From IMG/VR virus record IMGVR_UViG_3300043410_000783, positions 1-27,687 of that record: DNA of 27,687 nt. One strand, given 5' to 3'. The notes below the pieces were generated by a model. It had not been told where the DNA came from, searched no databases, and worked only from the letters and a program-made list of their open reading frames with translations. Numbering within the stretch: position 1 is the stretch's first letter; every line of letters begins with the position of its first letter. Shown here one piece after another: positions 1-5,675 of the stretch. A program made the translations under genes and the position numbers. The DNA comes from a virus.

Positions 1-676
1 CTTCCGATAATTGGGGGGATTGTTCGTGGGGAATAGTATGTCCATCAAGAGTCGGAGTCCCATTCTCAGTTTCGGGGGGAGTGGGTGCGGTAGGGTCTGA
101 ATCTTGCTGATTTTCTTTGACTGACAATTCCGCTAGAAGTTCGGTTGCATCAACTGTTTCCGCATCATCATTACCTAGCATCATCGATTTAAGCTGTTGC
201 ATGATCTGATTCTTAATCTCGTCTGAATCTTTAACGGTTTCGATGCGCTTGGTTTCGCGGAACATATCGACGCCGACCACAGTTCCCAACGTTTTCACCG
301 CCTGCACTCTCACAGCGTCCTTGTCGCTATTGGTAGCGATATCGGTTAGGGTTGAAATCACTAATGCCTTCAAGCTTTCGATAGAATGCAATGCAGCCGC
401 CTCTTTTGCCCGCTCCAACGCTTCGATGGTATTGGCGACCTTTGGGTTTCTCATTAGCTTGTGCGCTTCCACGTTTATGGTGCTAGCTTTTGCCTTTGTG
501 TTATAGCTTGCTCTATACGCTTGACTAGAGTTCATACCGTCCAGAACTACTTTTTCAGCGAAGGCTATTTGTTTTCTACTTGCTCCAGTTGCCCTGATAC
601 CAATAGCAGATGCAAGTCCTTTAGCCTTTATTGTTTCTATGCTTTCCCTTGCTTGTTTCCTTGTGATGGTTTTCAT
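1..676 (-). CDS. Terminase small subunit-like protein, 3' end outside the window
   Basis: The frame is open from an ATG at 676 to the window edge (225 codons, no stop seen). The protein starts MKTITRKQARESIETIKAKG. Around residues 35-80 it has the usual order of Terminase_2-type small subunits: a segment beginning FAEKVVLDGMNSSQAYRASY, then a helix with LMRNPKVANTIEALE. This part is the DNA-binding HTH that recognises the packaging site. A helical middle follows, then a Pro/Glu/Thr-rich tail. The large subunit would be expected further left, outside the window. The gene faces away from the rest of the window, so it probably opens the late (packaging) operon. The family call rests on motif memory only. 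Confidence 0.72.
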   Translation of the reverse strand, partial: MKTITRKQARESIETIKAKGLASAIGIRATGASRKQIAFAEKVVLDGMNSSQAYRASYNTKAKASTINVEAHKLMRNPKVANTIEALERAKEAAALHSIESLKALVISTLTDIATNSDKDAVRVQAVKTLGTVVGVDMFRETKRIETVKDSDEIKNQIMQQLKSMMLGNDDAETVDATELLAELSVKENQQDSDPTAPTPPETENGTPTLDGHTIPHEQSPQLSE

Positions 677-898
677 ATTGCACCGATTGACTATCGCGCT
701 CGCTCGCGCTTGAAATTGACCCGAATATACAGGAACAGTTGCGGAATAGTCAAAGACTATCGATTTTCTGATTTTAATATAAATAAATGTGGACAATGCA
801 ATACTTTTTATCATGCGAAGTATTGCAAGCAATTTTATTGTGTGCGAGTATTCTATTCAGCGATGCACTCATGTATCGCATCAATAGGAGATCACATA
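677..898. promoter_or_regulatory. Divergent intergenic region with a 9-bp inverted repeat
   Basis: This 222-base gap separates the leftward terminase gene from the rightward small-gene operon and must hold promoters for both. A perfect inverted repeat GCAATACTT (798-806) / AAGTATTGC (818-826) with an 11-base centre lies in an AT-rich stretch. It could be an operator or an RNA hairpin. A GC-rich palindromic stretch (gcgctcgctcgcgc) lies near 690-705. I see no promoter pair with good -35 and -10 boxes at proper spacing, so promoter positions stay open. Confidence 0.45.
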
Positions 899-1096
899 AT
901 GACTGATTTATCTTATGAGCGAACTATTGCAGCCGCTCGCGCATTATCTACTGGCAAATATGGCAGTTTTGCTGCTGCTATTGGCGACGCTGCTACTCGC
1001 GCCGACCGCACTAACTTAAACCGATTATCTGGCGCTTTCCCTGAGTTATTTACCCTCGCATTAACAGACTATCTTTATCAGGAGATCACAGCATGA
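899..1096 (+). CDS. Small hypothetical protein
   Basis: A 65-residue protein beginning MTDLSYERTIAAARALSTGK. The start was chosen because an ATG at 899 follows AGGAGATCACATA, a close variant of the leader repeated through this operon. A longer frame reading in from 461 has no such signal and overlaps the terminase side. The protein is rich in Ala and predicted helix; no known domain is recognised. Its stop overlaps the next start (ATGA at 1093-1096), so the two genes are translationally coupled. Confidence 0.65.
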   Translation: MTDLSYERTIAAARALSTGKYGSFAAAIGDAATRADRTNLNRLSGAFPELFTLALTDYLYQEITA

Positions 1097-1257
1097 ACAT
1101 TTACAAGGAAAACGGATTCGAGAACCGCCGCGATTATCTGGAATCACTCTGCGAAGAATACGACCGCGAGACTGTTTACGCGCTCGCATCAATACTCGGT
1201 AGCTCTGAGGACTTTGACGGGCTAATCACTAGCCTAGAAGATGAATTCAATTATTGA
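1093..1257 (+). CDS. Small conserved phage-type protein
   Basis: A 54-residue acidic protein beginning MNIYKENGFENRRDYLESLC, too short for usual gene-length cutoffs. The pattern NGFENRRDYLESL..EY, then a hydrophobic ALASILG and SSEDFDGLITSLED, matches from memory a family of tiny proteins found in many tailed phages, with no assigned role. Its leader is GGAGATCACAGC directly before ATG. The same leader sequence recurs, without a start codon, at 13970 in the non-coding region. Confidence 0.7.
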   Translation: MNIYKENGFENRRDYLESLCEEYDRETVYALASILGSSEDFDGLITSLEDEFNY

Positions 1258-1336
1258 GTGTTACCTGCTAGCCGATTCTAACCAGTTGGCTAGCGGATTA
1301 TCACTTGATAATCGCCCACTTTTAGGAGATTACACA

Positions 1337-1414
1337 ATGATTTATGAAATACTGGCAGGTGTAACCGGATTTTTTATTCTCTGGCTGTTTTTGTTTTTGC
1401 TTTTATCTATTTAA
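1337..1414 (+). CDS. 25-residue single-pass membrane peptide
   Basis: ATG at 1337 follows the leader variant AGGAGATTACACA. The product, starting MIYEILAGVTG, is almost entirely one hydrophobic helix ending FLFLLLSI, so it should insert in the inner membrane. The good ribosome binding site and its place between two operon genes support translation. No function can be assigned; very small membrane peptides in phages may act in lysis timing or exclusion, but nothing here shows that. Confidence 0.5.
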   Translation: MIYEILAGVTGFFILWLFLFLLLSI

Positions 1415-1429
1415 TCGGGAGCCGACATT

Positions 1430-1873
1430 ATGACCAAGACCGAAGCCGCGCGCCAAACCGCGCAAGAAAATACCCTGTTATCGCTCGGATTCACCACCGA
1501 CGAAGCCGCCAAACTGCGCCGAATTAGCTTGACCCTGCGCCGTTGGTACGAGTACGAGTGCGGAACCGGAAACAATCACGCCGATTATTTTATCGTGCGC
1601 GATTCGGATGGATCGCCTTACATGGAAACGCACTTAAACGGACAGGGAGTATTTAAGACCTACCGCCGCCGCGTAGCAGACCGCGAAACGGGCGCGCTGC
1701 GCCGCTTGGCTGCAATTATCGCCGCGCGCAACGAACGCCGCGCCGAGCAGCCCCTAGATACCTACATTCAGAACGACCCGCGCGGAGCCGCGCTATATAT
1801 CCTGCGACCCGACGATGTACCCGAAGGCAAAGACCCCGCCGCCTACTATTCGCGCGGCATCTGCATTTATTGA
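1430..1873 (+). CDS. Hypothetical phage protein, 147 aa
   Basis: A strongly charged protein (many Arg and Glu) beginning MTKTEAARQTAQENTLLSLG. Its first third is helical with TTDEAAKLRRISLTLRRWYE, followed by a short strand-rich part (YFIVRDSDGSPYME) and an Arg-rich helix around residues 80-105 (RRRVADRETGALRRLAAIIA). The ending PAAYYSRGICIY may be a hydrophobic core strand. Such proteins occur in early regions of proteobacterial phages, but I cannot name a family. The leader here (GGGAGCCGACATT) departs from the standard one. Confidence 0.7.
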   Translation: MTKTEAARQTAQENTLLSLGFTTDEAAKLRRISLTLRRWYEYECGTGNNHADYFIVRDSDGSPYMETHLNGQGVFKTYRRRVADRETGALRRLAAIIAARNERRAEQPLDTYIQNDPRGAALYILRPDDVPEGKDPAAYYSRGICIY

Positions 1874-1882
1874 AAGGCGACC

Positions 1883-2059
1883 ATGTACACAACCCAAAAA
1901 CAAATCCGCGCCGCTTTCTATGCTGAAAACCCGACAGCAAAACGCCGCGCACAAAACGATCAACCCGCCGACATTCGCACCGCTTTTGTCGATTTTGTGG
2001 ACTACCTGCACCGAGCCAAACTGATATCAGATGCACTCGCAAACCGCGCAACGCTTTAA
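1883..2059 (+). CDS. Small hypothetical protein, 58 aa
   Basis: It starts MYTTQKQIRAAFYAENPTAK and ends with a helix DYLHRAKLISDALANRATL. The ATG follows AAGGCGACC, 9 bases after the previous stop; the next gene starts 15 bases after its own stop. The sequence FVDFVDYLHRAKLIS... looks like one amphipathic helix pair. Small size and spacing fit the operon; no function is apparent. Confidence 0.6.
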   Translation: MYTTQKQIRAAFYAENPTAKRRAQNDQPADIRTAFVDFVDYLHRAKLISDALANRATL

Positions 2060-2074
2060 TCAGGAGTTAATAAA

Positions 2075-2275
2075 ATGAAAATCACAATTAAGATTGAGAA
2101 AAATTACGGCATCGAAACCGCTTATCCCGCTTGTGACCACAGCCGACTATTGGCAAAACTGGCAGGCACAAAAACATTGACGCACCACGCGCTCGACACT
2201 ATCGCCGCGCTTGGTTATGCAATCCAGATCGAACAATCAACCCCGCGCACGTTCGCGCACCTAGCAGGAGCCTAG
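2075..2275 (+). CDS. Small hypothetical protein, 66 aa
   Basis: It begins MKITIKIEKNYGIETAYPAC. The N-terminal strand (KITIKIEKNYG), a Cys/His pair (PACDHSRLLAKLAG), then a helix and strand (LDTIAALGYAIQIEQ) suggest a small alpha/beta fold. The same kind of opening (a short strand, then TYG/NYGIE) recurs in the protein at 3004. The leader is CAGGAGTTAATAAA. No family is recognised. Confidence 0.6.
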   Translation: MKITIKIEKNYGIETAYPACDHSRLLAKLAGTKTLTHHALDTIAALGYAIQIEQSTPRTFAHLAGA

Positions 2276-2278
2276 ACC

Positions 2279-2578
2279 ATGCCATTACTTAATGACTACT
2301 ACGAACTGACACTTGCCGCGCACTACTTACCCGCACTTTTTAACGGCGATTATTCCGGACTTGATGATAACGAAGCCGCCGACCTAAACGCCTTTATGCG
2401 CGACTATTGGAAGTTGCCAAACGCAACGCTTGATTTTACGGATGTGCGTTATGGCAGGCAGGAAATACAATTTGCCGTTGATGAAGTTTCAGGACTACAC
2501 GCCGACTGCTATACCTGCCGACTATATTTTACTAATCACGCGCTCACGCCGCAGCAGTACGCGCTCGAACTTAATTAA
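2279..2578 (+). CDS. Small hypothetical protein with an NGDYSGLDDNE motif
   Basis: A 99-residue acidic protein beginning MPLLNDYYELTLAAHYLPAL. The stretch ALFNGDYSGLDDNEAADLNAFM followed by a strand-rich Cys-containing end resembles small DUF proteins of phages and plasmids (DUF6926-like, from memory, uncertain). It starts three bases after the previous stop, within AGGAGCCTAGACC, so it is probably coupled. A copy of the operon leader follows its stop at 2581, but there without a start codon. Confidence 0.62.
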   Translation: MPLLNDYYELTLAAHYLPALFNGDYSGLDDNEAADLNAFMRDYWKLPNATLDFTDVRYGRQEIQFAVDEVSGLHADCYTCRLYFTNHALTPQQYALELN

Positions 2579-2603
2579 CAGGAGATCAGACGCTTTAAAA
2601 CAC

Positions 2604-2653
2604 TTGACAATTGCGAGAGTCACGCTTCACAATGCAATAGCTAGGAGCGTGAC
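2604..2653 (+). promoter_or_regulatory. Internal promoter with operator-like inverted repeat
   Basis: TTGACA at 2604-2609, an 18-base spacer, then CACAAT at 2628-2633 (four of six to the -10 consensus). A perfect 8-bp inverted repeat, GTCACGCT (2619-2626) and AGCGTGAC (2646-2653), brackets the -10 box and expected start site, as an operator would. It lies in the only gene-free gap of the cassette array, between the start-less leader at 2581 and the leader at 2668, so it could drive the genes from 2680 on separately. In RNA the repeat would form a hairpin with a 19-base loop. Confidence 0.55.
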
Positions 2654-2679
2654 AACCTATTACAACAGGAGATCAGACG

Positions 2680-2847
2680 ATGAAACTTAAATTTAATGAA
2701 TACGGATGGATTAAATGTTTTGAGATGGTAGCCGATGGACAAGGCGGTTATTTCAACTGGAAACGATTTGATACGAAAGCCGCCGCGCTGAGATGGGTAC
2801 GCGAAAACCCTGAGATGCGAGGCGTATGTGCAGAGTGCCAACAATAA
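2680..2847 (+). CDS. Small hypothetical protein, 55 aa
   Basis: ATG directly follows the standard leader; the stop TAA directly precedes the next leader. The protein begins MKLKFNEYGWIKCFEMVADG. An aromatic, strand-rich first half is followed by a helix with Lys and Ala (DTKAAALRWVREN) and a C-terminal CAEC pair. A single Cys-x2-Cys pair could bind metal only with a partner. No family is recognised. It is the first gene after the internal promoter. Confidence 0.7.
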   Translation: MKLKFNEYGWIKCFEMVADGQGGYFNWKRFDTKAAALRWVRENPEMRGVCAECQQ

Positions 2848-2859
2848 GGAGATCAGACG

Positions 2860-2991
2860 ATGAACGAACAACTTATAGACCAAGTAATAGAACAAATTAT
2901 CGAAGATGTAAAAATGTCTGACTACACAGCAATCACAGAACTTTTGCAGAACGTATCAGAAGAAAACTTGCGTAATTATTTGCCCGATTAA
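2860..2991 (+). CDS. 43-residue conserved small phage protein
   Basis: It begins MNEQLIDQVIEQIIEDVKMS and continues with a second helix TAITELLQNVSEENLRNYLP. The pattern of an acidic helix, a D.TA.TELL core and a terminal ENL..YLPD matches a very small family I recall from many tailed phages, of unknown role. The whole protein is probably a helical hairpin. It sits between two perfect leader copies with 12-base gaps on both sides, which supports translation despite its size. Confidence 0.72.
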   Translation: MNEQLIDQVIEQIIEDVKMSDYTAITELLQNVSEENLRNYLPD

Positions 2992-3003
2992 GGAGATCAG
3001 ACG

Positions 3004-3186
3004 ATGCAGCAAATAGCAGCTTACCCAAACGAGAGTTACGGTATCGAATCACGCATTTATCAGACGGACAAGGGTTTTAACGTCGCGCTGTTTGATACCG
3101 ATGCCGACCAACGCGTATGCCTTTTTATCCGCTTTCAAACGCTTGCACAGGCAGTCGTTAAAGCAAAACACTTAGCCAATGTATAG
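3004..3186 (+). CDS. Small hypothetical protein, 60 aa
   Basis: It begins MQQIAAYPNESYGIESRIYQ. A strand-rich part with FNVALFDTDADQRVCLFIRF is followed by one helix (LAQAVVKAKHLANV). The pattern resembles a tiny alpha/beta domain that measures or binds something flat, but no known family can be named. Standard leader before ATG; its stop TAG overlaps the next leader. Confidence 0.65.
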   Translation: MQQIAAYPNESYGIESRIYQTDKGFNVALFDTDADQRVCLFIRFQTLAQAVVKAKHLANV

Positions 3187-3197
3187 GAGATCAGACG

Positions 3198-3413
3198 ATG
3201 AAATACCAAACAATGCAATGCAGAGGTTTTTATTTGCCAACAGACCCAACAGCAAAGACGGTTGATTTTATGGATGTGCTTATAGCGAAAGGATGTTGGG
3301 ATGAAATAGAAGATGCCGATGACGAGCGGATTTTTCATTACATGGATGGATACGAACTGCAAACAGGCGACATTATTTCAGACGGTTTTGTTGTGATTGA
3401 AATTAACCAATAG
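3198..3413 (+). CDS. Small hypothetical protein, 71 aa
   Basis: It begins MKYQTMQCRGFYLPTDPTAK. The middle is acidic (DEIEDADDERIFHY), and the end is strand-rich (GDIISDGFVVIEINQ). High acidity and low base content are common in phage proteins that mimic DNA or bind host factors, but this is only a general remark. No family is recognised. Standard leader; stop TAG overlaps the next leader copy. Confidence 0.65.
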   Translation: MKYQTMQCRGFYLPTDPTAKTVDFMDVLIAKGCWDEIEDADDERIFHYMDGYELQTGDIISDGFVVIEINQ

Positions 3414-3424
3414 GAGATCAGACG

Positions 3425-3841
3425 ATGACAACCGAATACATACAAAATGCACTTAGCAAATTAAAAGAATTAGGCGCAACTGAAATCATGGTTTCTTTTG
3501 ATGGATGCGGCGATTCTGGTTCTATTCAAAACATAGATATTAAAAGATCAGACGGTACGTTAATGATGGATGAATTGATTGTTGATTATCCGGTTCGCTC
3601 TAGCAGATACGAAAATGGAGATTGGATTAACGAAGTTGAAGTTAAACAAATGTCAATAAACGAATTTCTTGAATCTTATTGTTACGATGAATTAGAGAAA
3701 ACCAATATTGATTGGTACAACAATGATGGCGGGTTTGGTGAACTAAGAATCAAATTATCAGACGAGGTTTCCATTGAGTTGGAAGTAAATCAACGATACA
3801 CAGAATACAACACTTATTCATTTTCACTAAGCGAGGAATAA
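3425..3841 (+). CDS. DUF6878-like phage protein
   Basis: A 138-residue acidic protein beginning MTTEYIQNALSKLKELGATE. Features that recall DUF6878 are the strand VSFDGCGDSGSIQNI near residues 23-37 and the later motif WYNNDGGFGELRI near residues 97-109; both are strongly kept in proteins of that group as I remember them. The function of the family is unknown. Standard leader. The next gene begins two bases after its stop with a different, weaker ribosome site (GAGGAATAATC), so these two may work together. Confidence 0.75.
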   Translation: MTTEYIQNALSKLKELGATEIMVSFDGCGDSGSIQNIDIKRSDGTLMMDELIVDYPVRSSRYENGDWINEVEVKQMSINEFLESYCYDELEKTNIDWYNNDGGFGELRIKLSDEVSIELEVNQRYTEYNTYSFSLSEE

Positions 3842-3843
3842 TC

Positions 3844-4194
3844 ATGCACCCATATCATCACGCCCTTACTACCGTCAAACAATGGGGAGGTAAGCCCGAA
3901 GATTACACAGAAATTCATGCTTGGTTTGATGCAACAAAAGAACAGTTTGCCGATGCTAGACATCGCGCTTTGCGGCATCACGCGCAAGGAATATTCGAGT
4001 GCGAACGAGTATTTGGGCAGACGATTATAAATTCAGACGGAAAAGTTGTGCCAGTTCGATATATAGGTGAGCAGCACGTTAAAGAAGATTGCGGCGGCAG
4101 AATCCCTACCGTCGCAGATTGGTTCCGAAATATGAAAATGGAAGCATGGATGAATCGTGGTTACAAGGTTGAAGTTGAAGATAACGCAGTTTAA
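3844..4194 (+). CDS. DUF6915-like protein
   Basis: A 116-residue protein beginning MHPYHHALTTVKQWGGKPED. The order HP..HA..T.K.WGGKPEDY, IH.WFD..K..FAD.RHRALRHHA.GIF and then a region with PVRYIGEQHVKED and IPTVADW is the pattern of DUF6915, found in phages and mobile elements. The many conserved His (HHAL, HRALRHHA, GEQHV) suggest a metal site, which is inference. Unlike neighbours it lacks the 12-base leader and depends on the stop of the preceding gene two bases upstream. Confidence 0.82.
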   Translation: MHPYHHALTTVKQWGGKPEDYTEIHAWFDATKEQFADARHRALRHHAQGIFECERVFGQTIINSDGKVVPVRYIGEQHVKEDCGGRIPTVADWFRNMKMEAWMNRGYKVEVEDNAV

Positions 4195-4208
4195 TAGGAG
4201 ATCAGACG

Positions 4209-4505
4209 ATGACAACAGTAAGCGAGATAACGATAGAACAGTTTTATAAAGAATACCTTCCGCAGACGAATCAATTCAACGATAACGCAAGTTGGGATGG
4301 CTGTATGTTTGAAACCTACGGTGATGATTATGAATACGTTAAAACCGTTTACGAACTTGCGCCCGACCGCGTATGGACAATTGTTGAAGATGATGATGGT
4401 TATCCAGTACTGACTAACGGTTGGCACTACGTCAACCGCATAGGGTACGTTGTGACCGTTCGCCCTGCGCCAAAAAATACTTTCATCAACGTAGTGGACA
4501 ACTAG
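4209..4505 (+). CDS. Hypothetical protein, 98 aa
   Basis: It begins MTTVSEITIEQFYKEYLPQT. It is acidic and aromatic, with a central strand-rich stretch (DRVWTIVEDDDGYPVLTNGWHYVNRIGYVVTV) that looks like a small beta sheet around an acidic hairpin. The order 'hydrophobic-EDDDGYP-hydrophobic' occurs in small phage proteins of unknown role. Standard leader; stop TAG overlaps the next leader. Confidence 0.68.
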   Translation: MTTVSEITIEQFYKEYLPQTNQFNDNASWDGCMFETYGDDYEYVKTVYELAPDRVWTIVEDDDGYPVLTNGWHYVNRIGYVVTVRPAPKNTFINVVDN

Positions 4506-4516
4506 GAGATCAGACG

Positions 4517-4672
4517 ATGAACGAATACATAGTTATTGTGCAAGAAGGAACGGACGAAATGGGGCGATGGAGTTTCCATTGCGATGCTGAAGATGCCAGC
4601 CACGCAGAAGAACAGGCACTAGACCACGACGATGTAATAAGTTGCATCGCGGTTTACGAACGTATCCGATAG
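4517..4672 (+). CDS. Small hypothetical protein, 51 aa
   Basis: It begins MNEYIVIVQEGTDEMGRWSF. Beta strand (YIVIVQEG), a turn, then a helix with DASHAEEQALDHDD and a last strand VISCIAVYERI: a compact beta-alpha-beta unit, the usual layout for tiny phage proteins in such arrays. The start is fixed by the perfect leader ending at 4516; an in-frame extension back to 4421 would overlap the gene before. Stop TAG overlaps the next leader. Confidence 0.68.
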   Translation: MNEYIVIVQEGTDEMGRWSFHCDAEDASHAEEQALDHDDVISCIAVYERIR

Positions 4673-4683
4673 GAGATCAGACG

Positions 4684-5016
4684 GTGAAAACATCACAATT
4701 ATCAGGCGCAGCACTTGATTGGGCAGTAGCAAGTATTGAATTGACTGGACATGACGATTACACCAATGTCTTGATGGTCACAATAGGAGATGACAACGGC
4801 TGGAAATACAACCCTTCAACAAATTGGTCACAAGGCGGCGCGATTATTGAAAGGGAGGGAATAGCTTTATACCTGTACGGTGACGGTGAATGGAACGCCA
4901 TGACAGAGAAAGAATGTAAAGGCAAAACCCCACTCGAAGCAGCGATGCGCTGTTATGTTGCCAGTAAATTAGGCGATGAAGTAGAAGTGCCAGACGAACT
5001 ATTGCAGACCGTTTAA
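4684..5016 (+). CDS. DUF2591-like phage protein, GTG start
   Basis: A 110-residue protein reading VKTSQLSGAALDWAVASIEL from a GTG that directly follows the leader. DUF2591 hallmarks are present in order: LSG.ALDWAVA at the N-terminus, SQGGAIIEREGI in the middle, and TPLEAAMRCYVASKLGDEVEVPDEL at the end. The family is common in phages of proteobacteria; role unknown. Two of eleven leader-attached starts in the array are GTG, here and at 5453, which would reduce translation relative to ATG neighbours. Confidence 0.85.
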   Translation: MKTSQLSGAALDWAVASIELTGHDDYTNVLMVTIGDDNGWKYNPSTNWSQGGAIIEREGIALYLYGDGEWNAMTEKECKGKTPLEAAMRCYVASKLGDEVEVPDELLQTV

Positions 5017-5030
5017 CAGGAGATCAGACG

Positions 5031-5243
5031 ATGACACACTTAACAGATGACGATTACACGATGGACGAAAACGGCTCCGTTTGGATTGACGTTCGCGGGT
5101 TTGCCGTTCACATATTGACAACGGATGAAGGGATTGTCGTTGACGTTTTTAATCGGAGTGAATTAGCAGATCGTTGTTATGTCAGCCCGATTTCGTCAAC
5201 GTACGCTTACGATCATGAACTAACCGACAGCGCAGCCGAATAG
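5031..5243 (+). CDS. Small acidic hypothetical protein, 70 aa
   Basis: It begins MTHLTDDDYTMDENGSVWID, sharing the opening MTHL.D with the next gene. Short strands alternate with acidic turns (VWIDVRGFAVHILTTDEGIVVDVF), suggesting a beta sandwich-like miniature fold, and a low-complexity end (TDSAAE). No family is recognised. Standard leader; the gap to the next start is 12 bases. Confidence 0.65.
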   Translation: MTHLTDDDYTMDENGSVWIDVRGFAVHILTTDEGIVVDVFNRSELADRCYVSPISSTYAYDHELTDSAAE

Positions 5244-5255
5244 GGAGATCAGACG

Positions 5256-5441
5256 ATGACACATTTACCCGACGAAATATCAATCAGTTGGCACTTTACC
5301 GACGTTCAAGAGCGCGACGATAGTTTGACAAACGACGAAGCTAGACAGGTTTTGCAGTTGATAAAAGATGGACACGACGCAAACATTGGCGTTAATTGGG
5401 AAACCATAGATGCATGGATTGATTACTTCAAATCTATATAG
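5256..5441 (+). CDS. Small conserved phage-type protein, 61 aa
   Basis: It begins MTHLPDEISISWHFTDVQER and continues SLTNDEARQVLQLIKDGHDANIG then a Trp-rich helix. WHFTDVQER and the helix after it match from memory a tiny family present in many phages and prophages without known role. Possibly a two-helix protein with aromatic core. Standard leader; stop TAG overlaps the last leader copy at 5441. Confidence 0.7.
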   Translation: MTHLPDEISISWHFTDVQERDDSLTNDEARQVLQLIKDGHDANIGVNWETIDAWIDYFKSI

Positions 5442-5452
5442 GAGATCAGACG

Positions 5453-5476
5453 GTGATAGACTTTGCCCATGAATAA
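5453..5476 (+). CDS. Possible 7-residue leader peptide opened by the last repeated leader
   Basis: The last perfect leader ends in GTG at 5453. Reading from it gives only seven codons (V/M-IDFAHE) and a TAA at 5474-5476. This tiny frame overlaps, in another frame, the first codons of the gene starting at ATG 5469. It may be a translated upstream frame that couples ribosomes to the next start, or a decayed gene start. Translation is not proven. Confidence 0.4.
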   Translation: MIDFAHE

Positions 5477-5675
5477 CCGCCACCCCGCCACGTTCTCAAT
5501 TCATCTTATAGAAGATGAAGAAGGGAACGTGCGCGTTGTTTCTGACTGGTCTGGAGAGGGTGATCGCTGCCTGAATTTAGGCGTTGAAATCATGCAATCA
5601 CTCTCTCAGATCATCCCCTACACCGATGGCGCGTTAAGTATGGGCGCGGCTTTCCGCACGACTACCGAGCATTGA
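5469..5675 (+). CDS. Small hypothetical protein, 68 aa
   Basis: It begins MNNRHPATFSIHLIEDEEGN. The N-terminal half alternates strands (TFSIHLIEDEEGNVRVVSDWSG), and the rest is mainly one helix with a Thr-rich end. A TTG six bases upstream (5463) is an alternative start. It lacks its own leader: the nearest copy starts the 7-codon frame at 5453. Its last 42 bases overlap the convergent primase gene, and I see no terminator between the two operons. Confidence 0.58.
   Translation: MNNRHPATFSIHLIEDEEGNVRVVSDWSGEGDRCLNLGVEIMQSLSQIIPYTDGALSMGAAFRTTTEH

Larger units (their letters stand above)
2581..5452 (+). repeat. Dispersed 12-base translation leader GGAGATCAGACG, 12 copies
   Basis: Identical copies begin at 2581, 2668, 2848, 2992, 3186, 3413, 4197, 4505, 4672, 5019, 5244 and 5441. 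Eleven are joined with no spacer to a start codon (nine ATG, two GTG); the copy at 2581 has none. Most also touch or overlap the stop codon of the gene before (TAGGAG or TAAGGAG), so each gene plus leader is a unit. The GGAG is the Shine-Dalgarno sequence, but the invariant ATCAGACG is more than ribosome binding needs. Looser relatives (GGAGATCACA) precede genes at 899 and 1093, and GGAGATCAAC precedes the minus-strand gene starting at 11298. Confidence 0.93.

Noticed and set aside
243-1096. Plus-strand frames 243-506 and 461-1096
   Set aside because: They are shadows of the leftward terminase gene; only the end of the second, from ATG 899, has a ribosome site.
3545-3555. AGATCAGACGG inside the gene at 3425
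   Set aside because: It lacks the GGAG part and is in a coding frame; taken as chance.
2581-5452. CRISPR-like spacing of identical short repeats
   Set aside because: Repeats are only 12 bases, lie at gene starts, and the 'spacers' are genes of different lengths.
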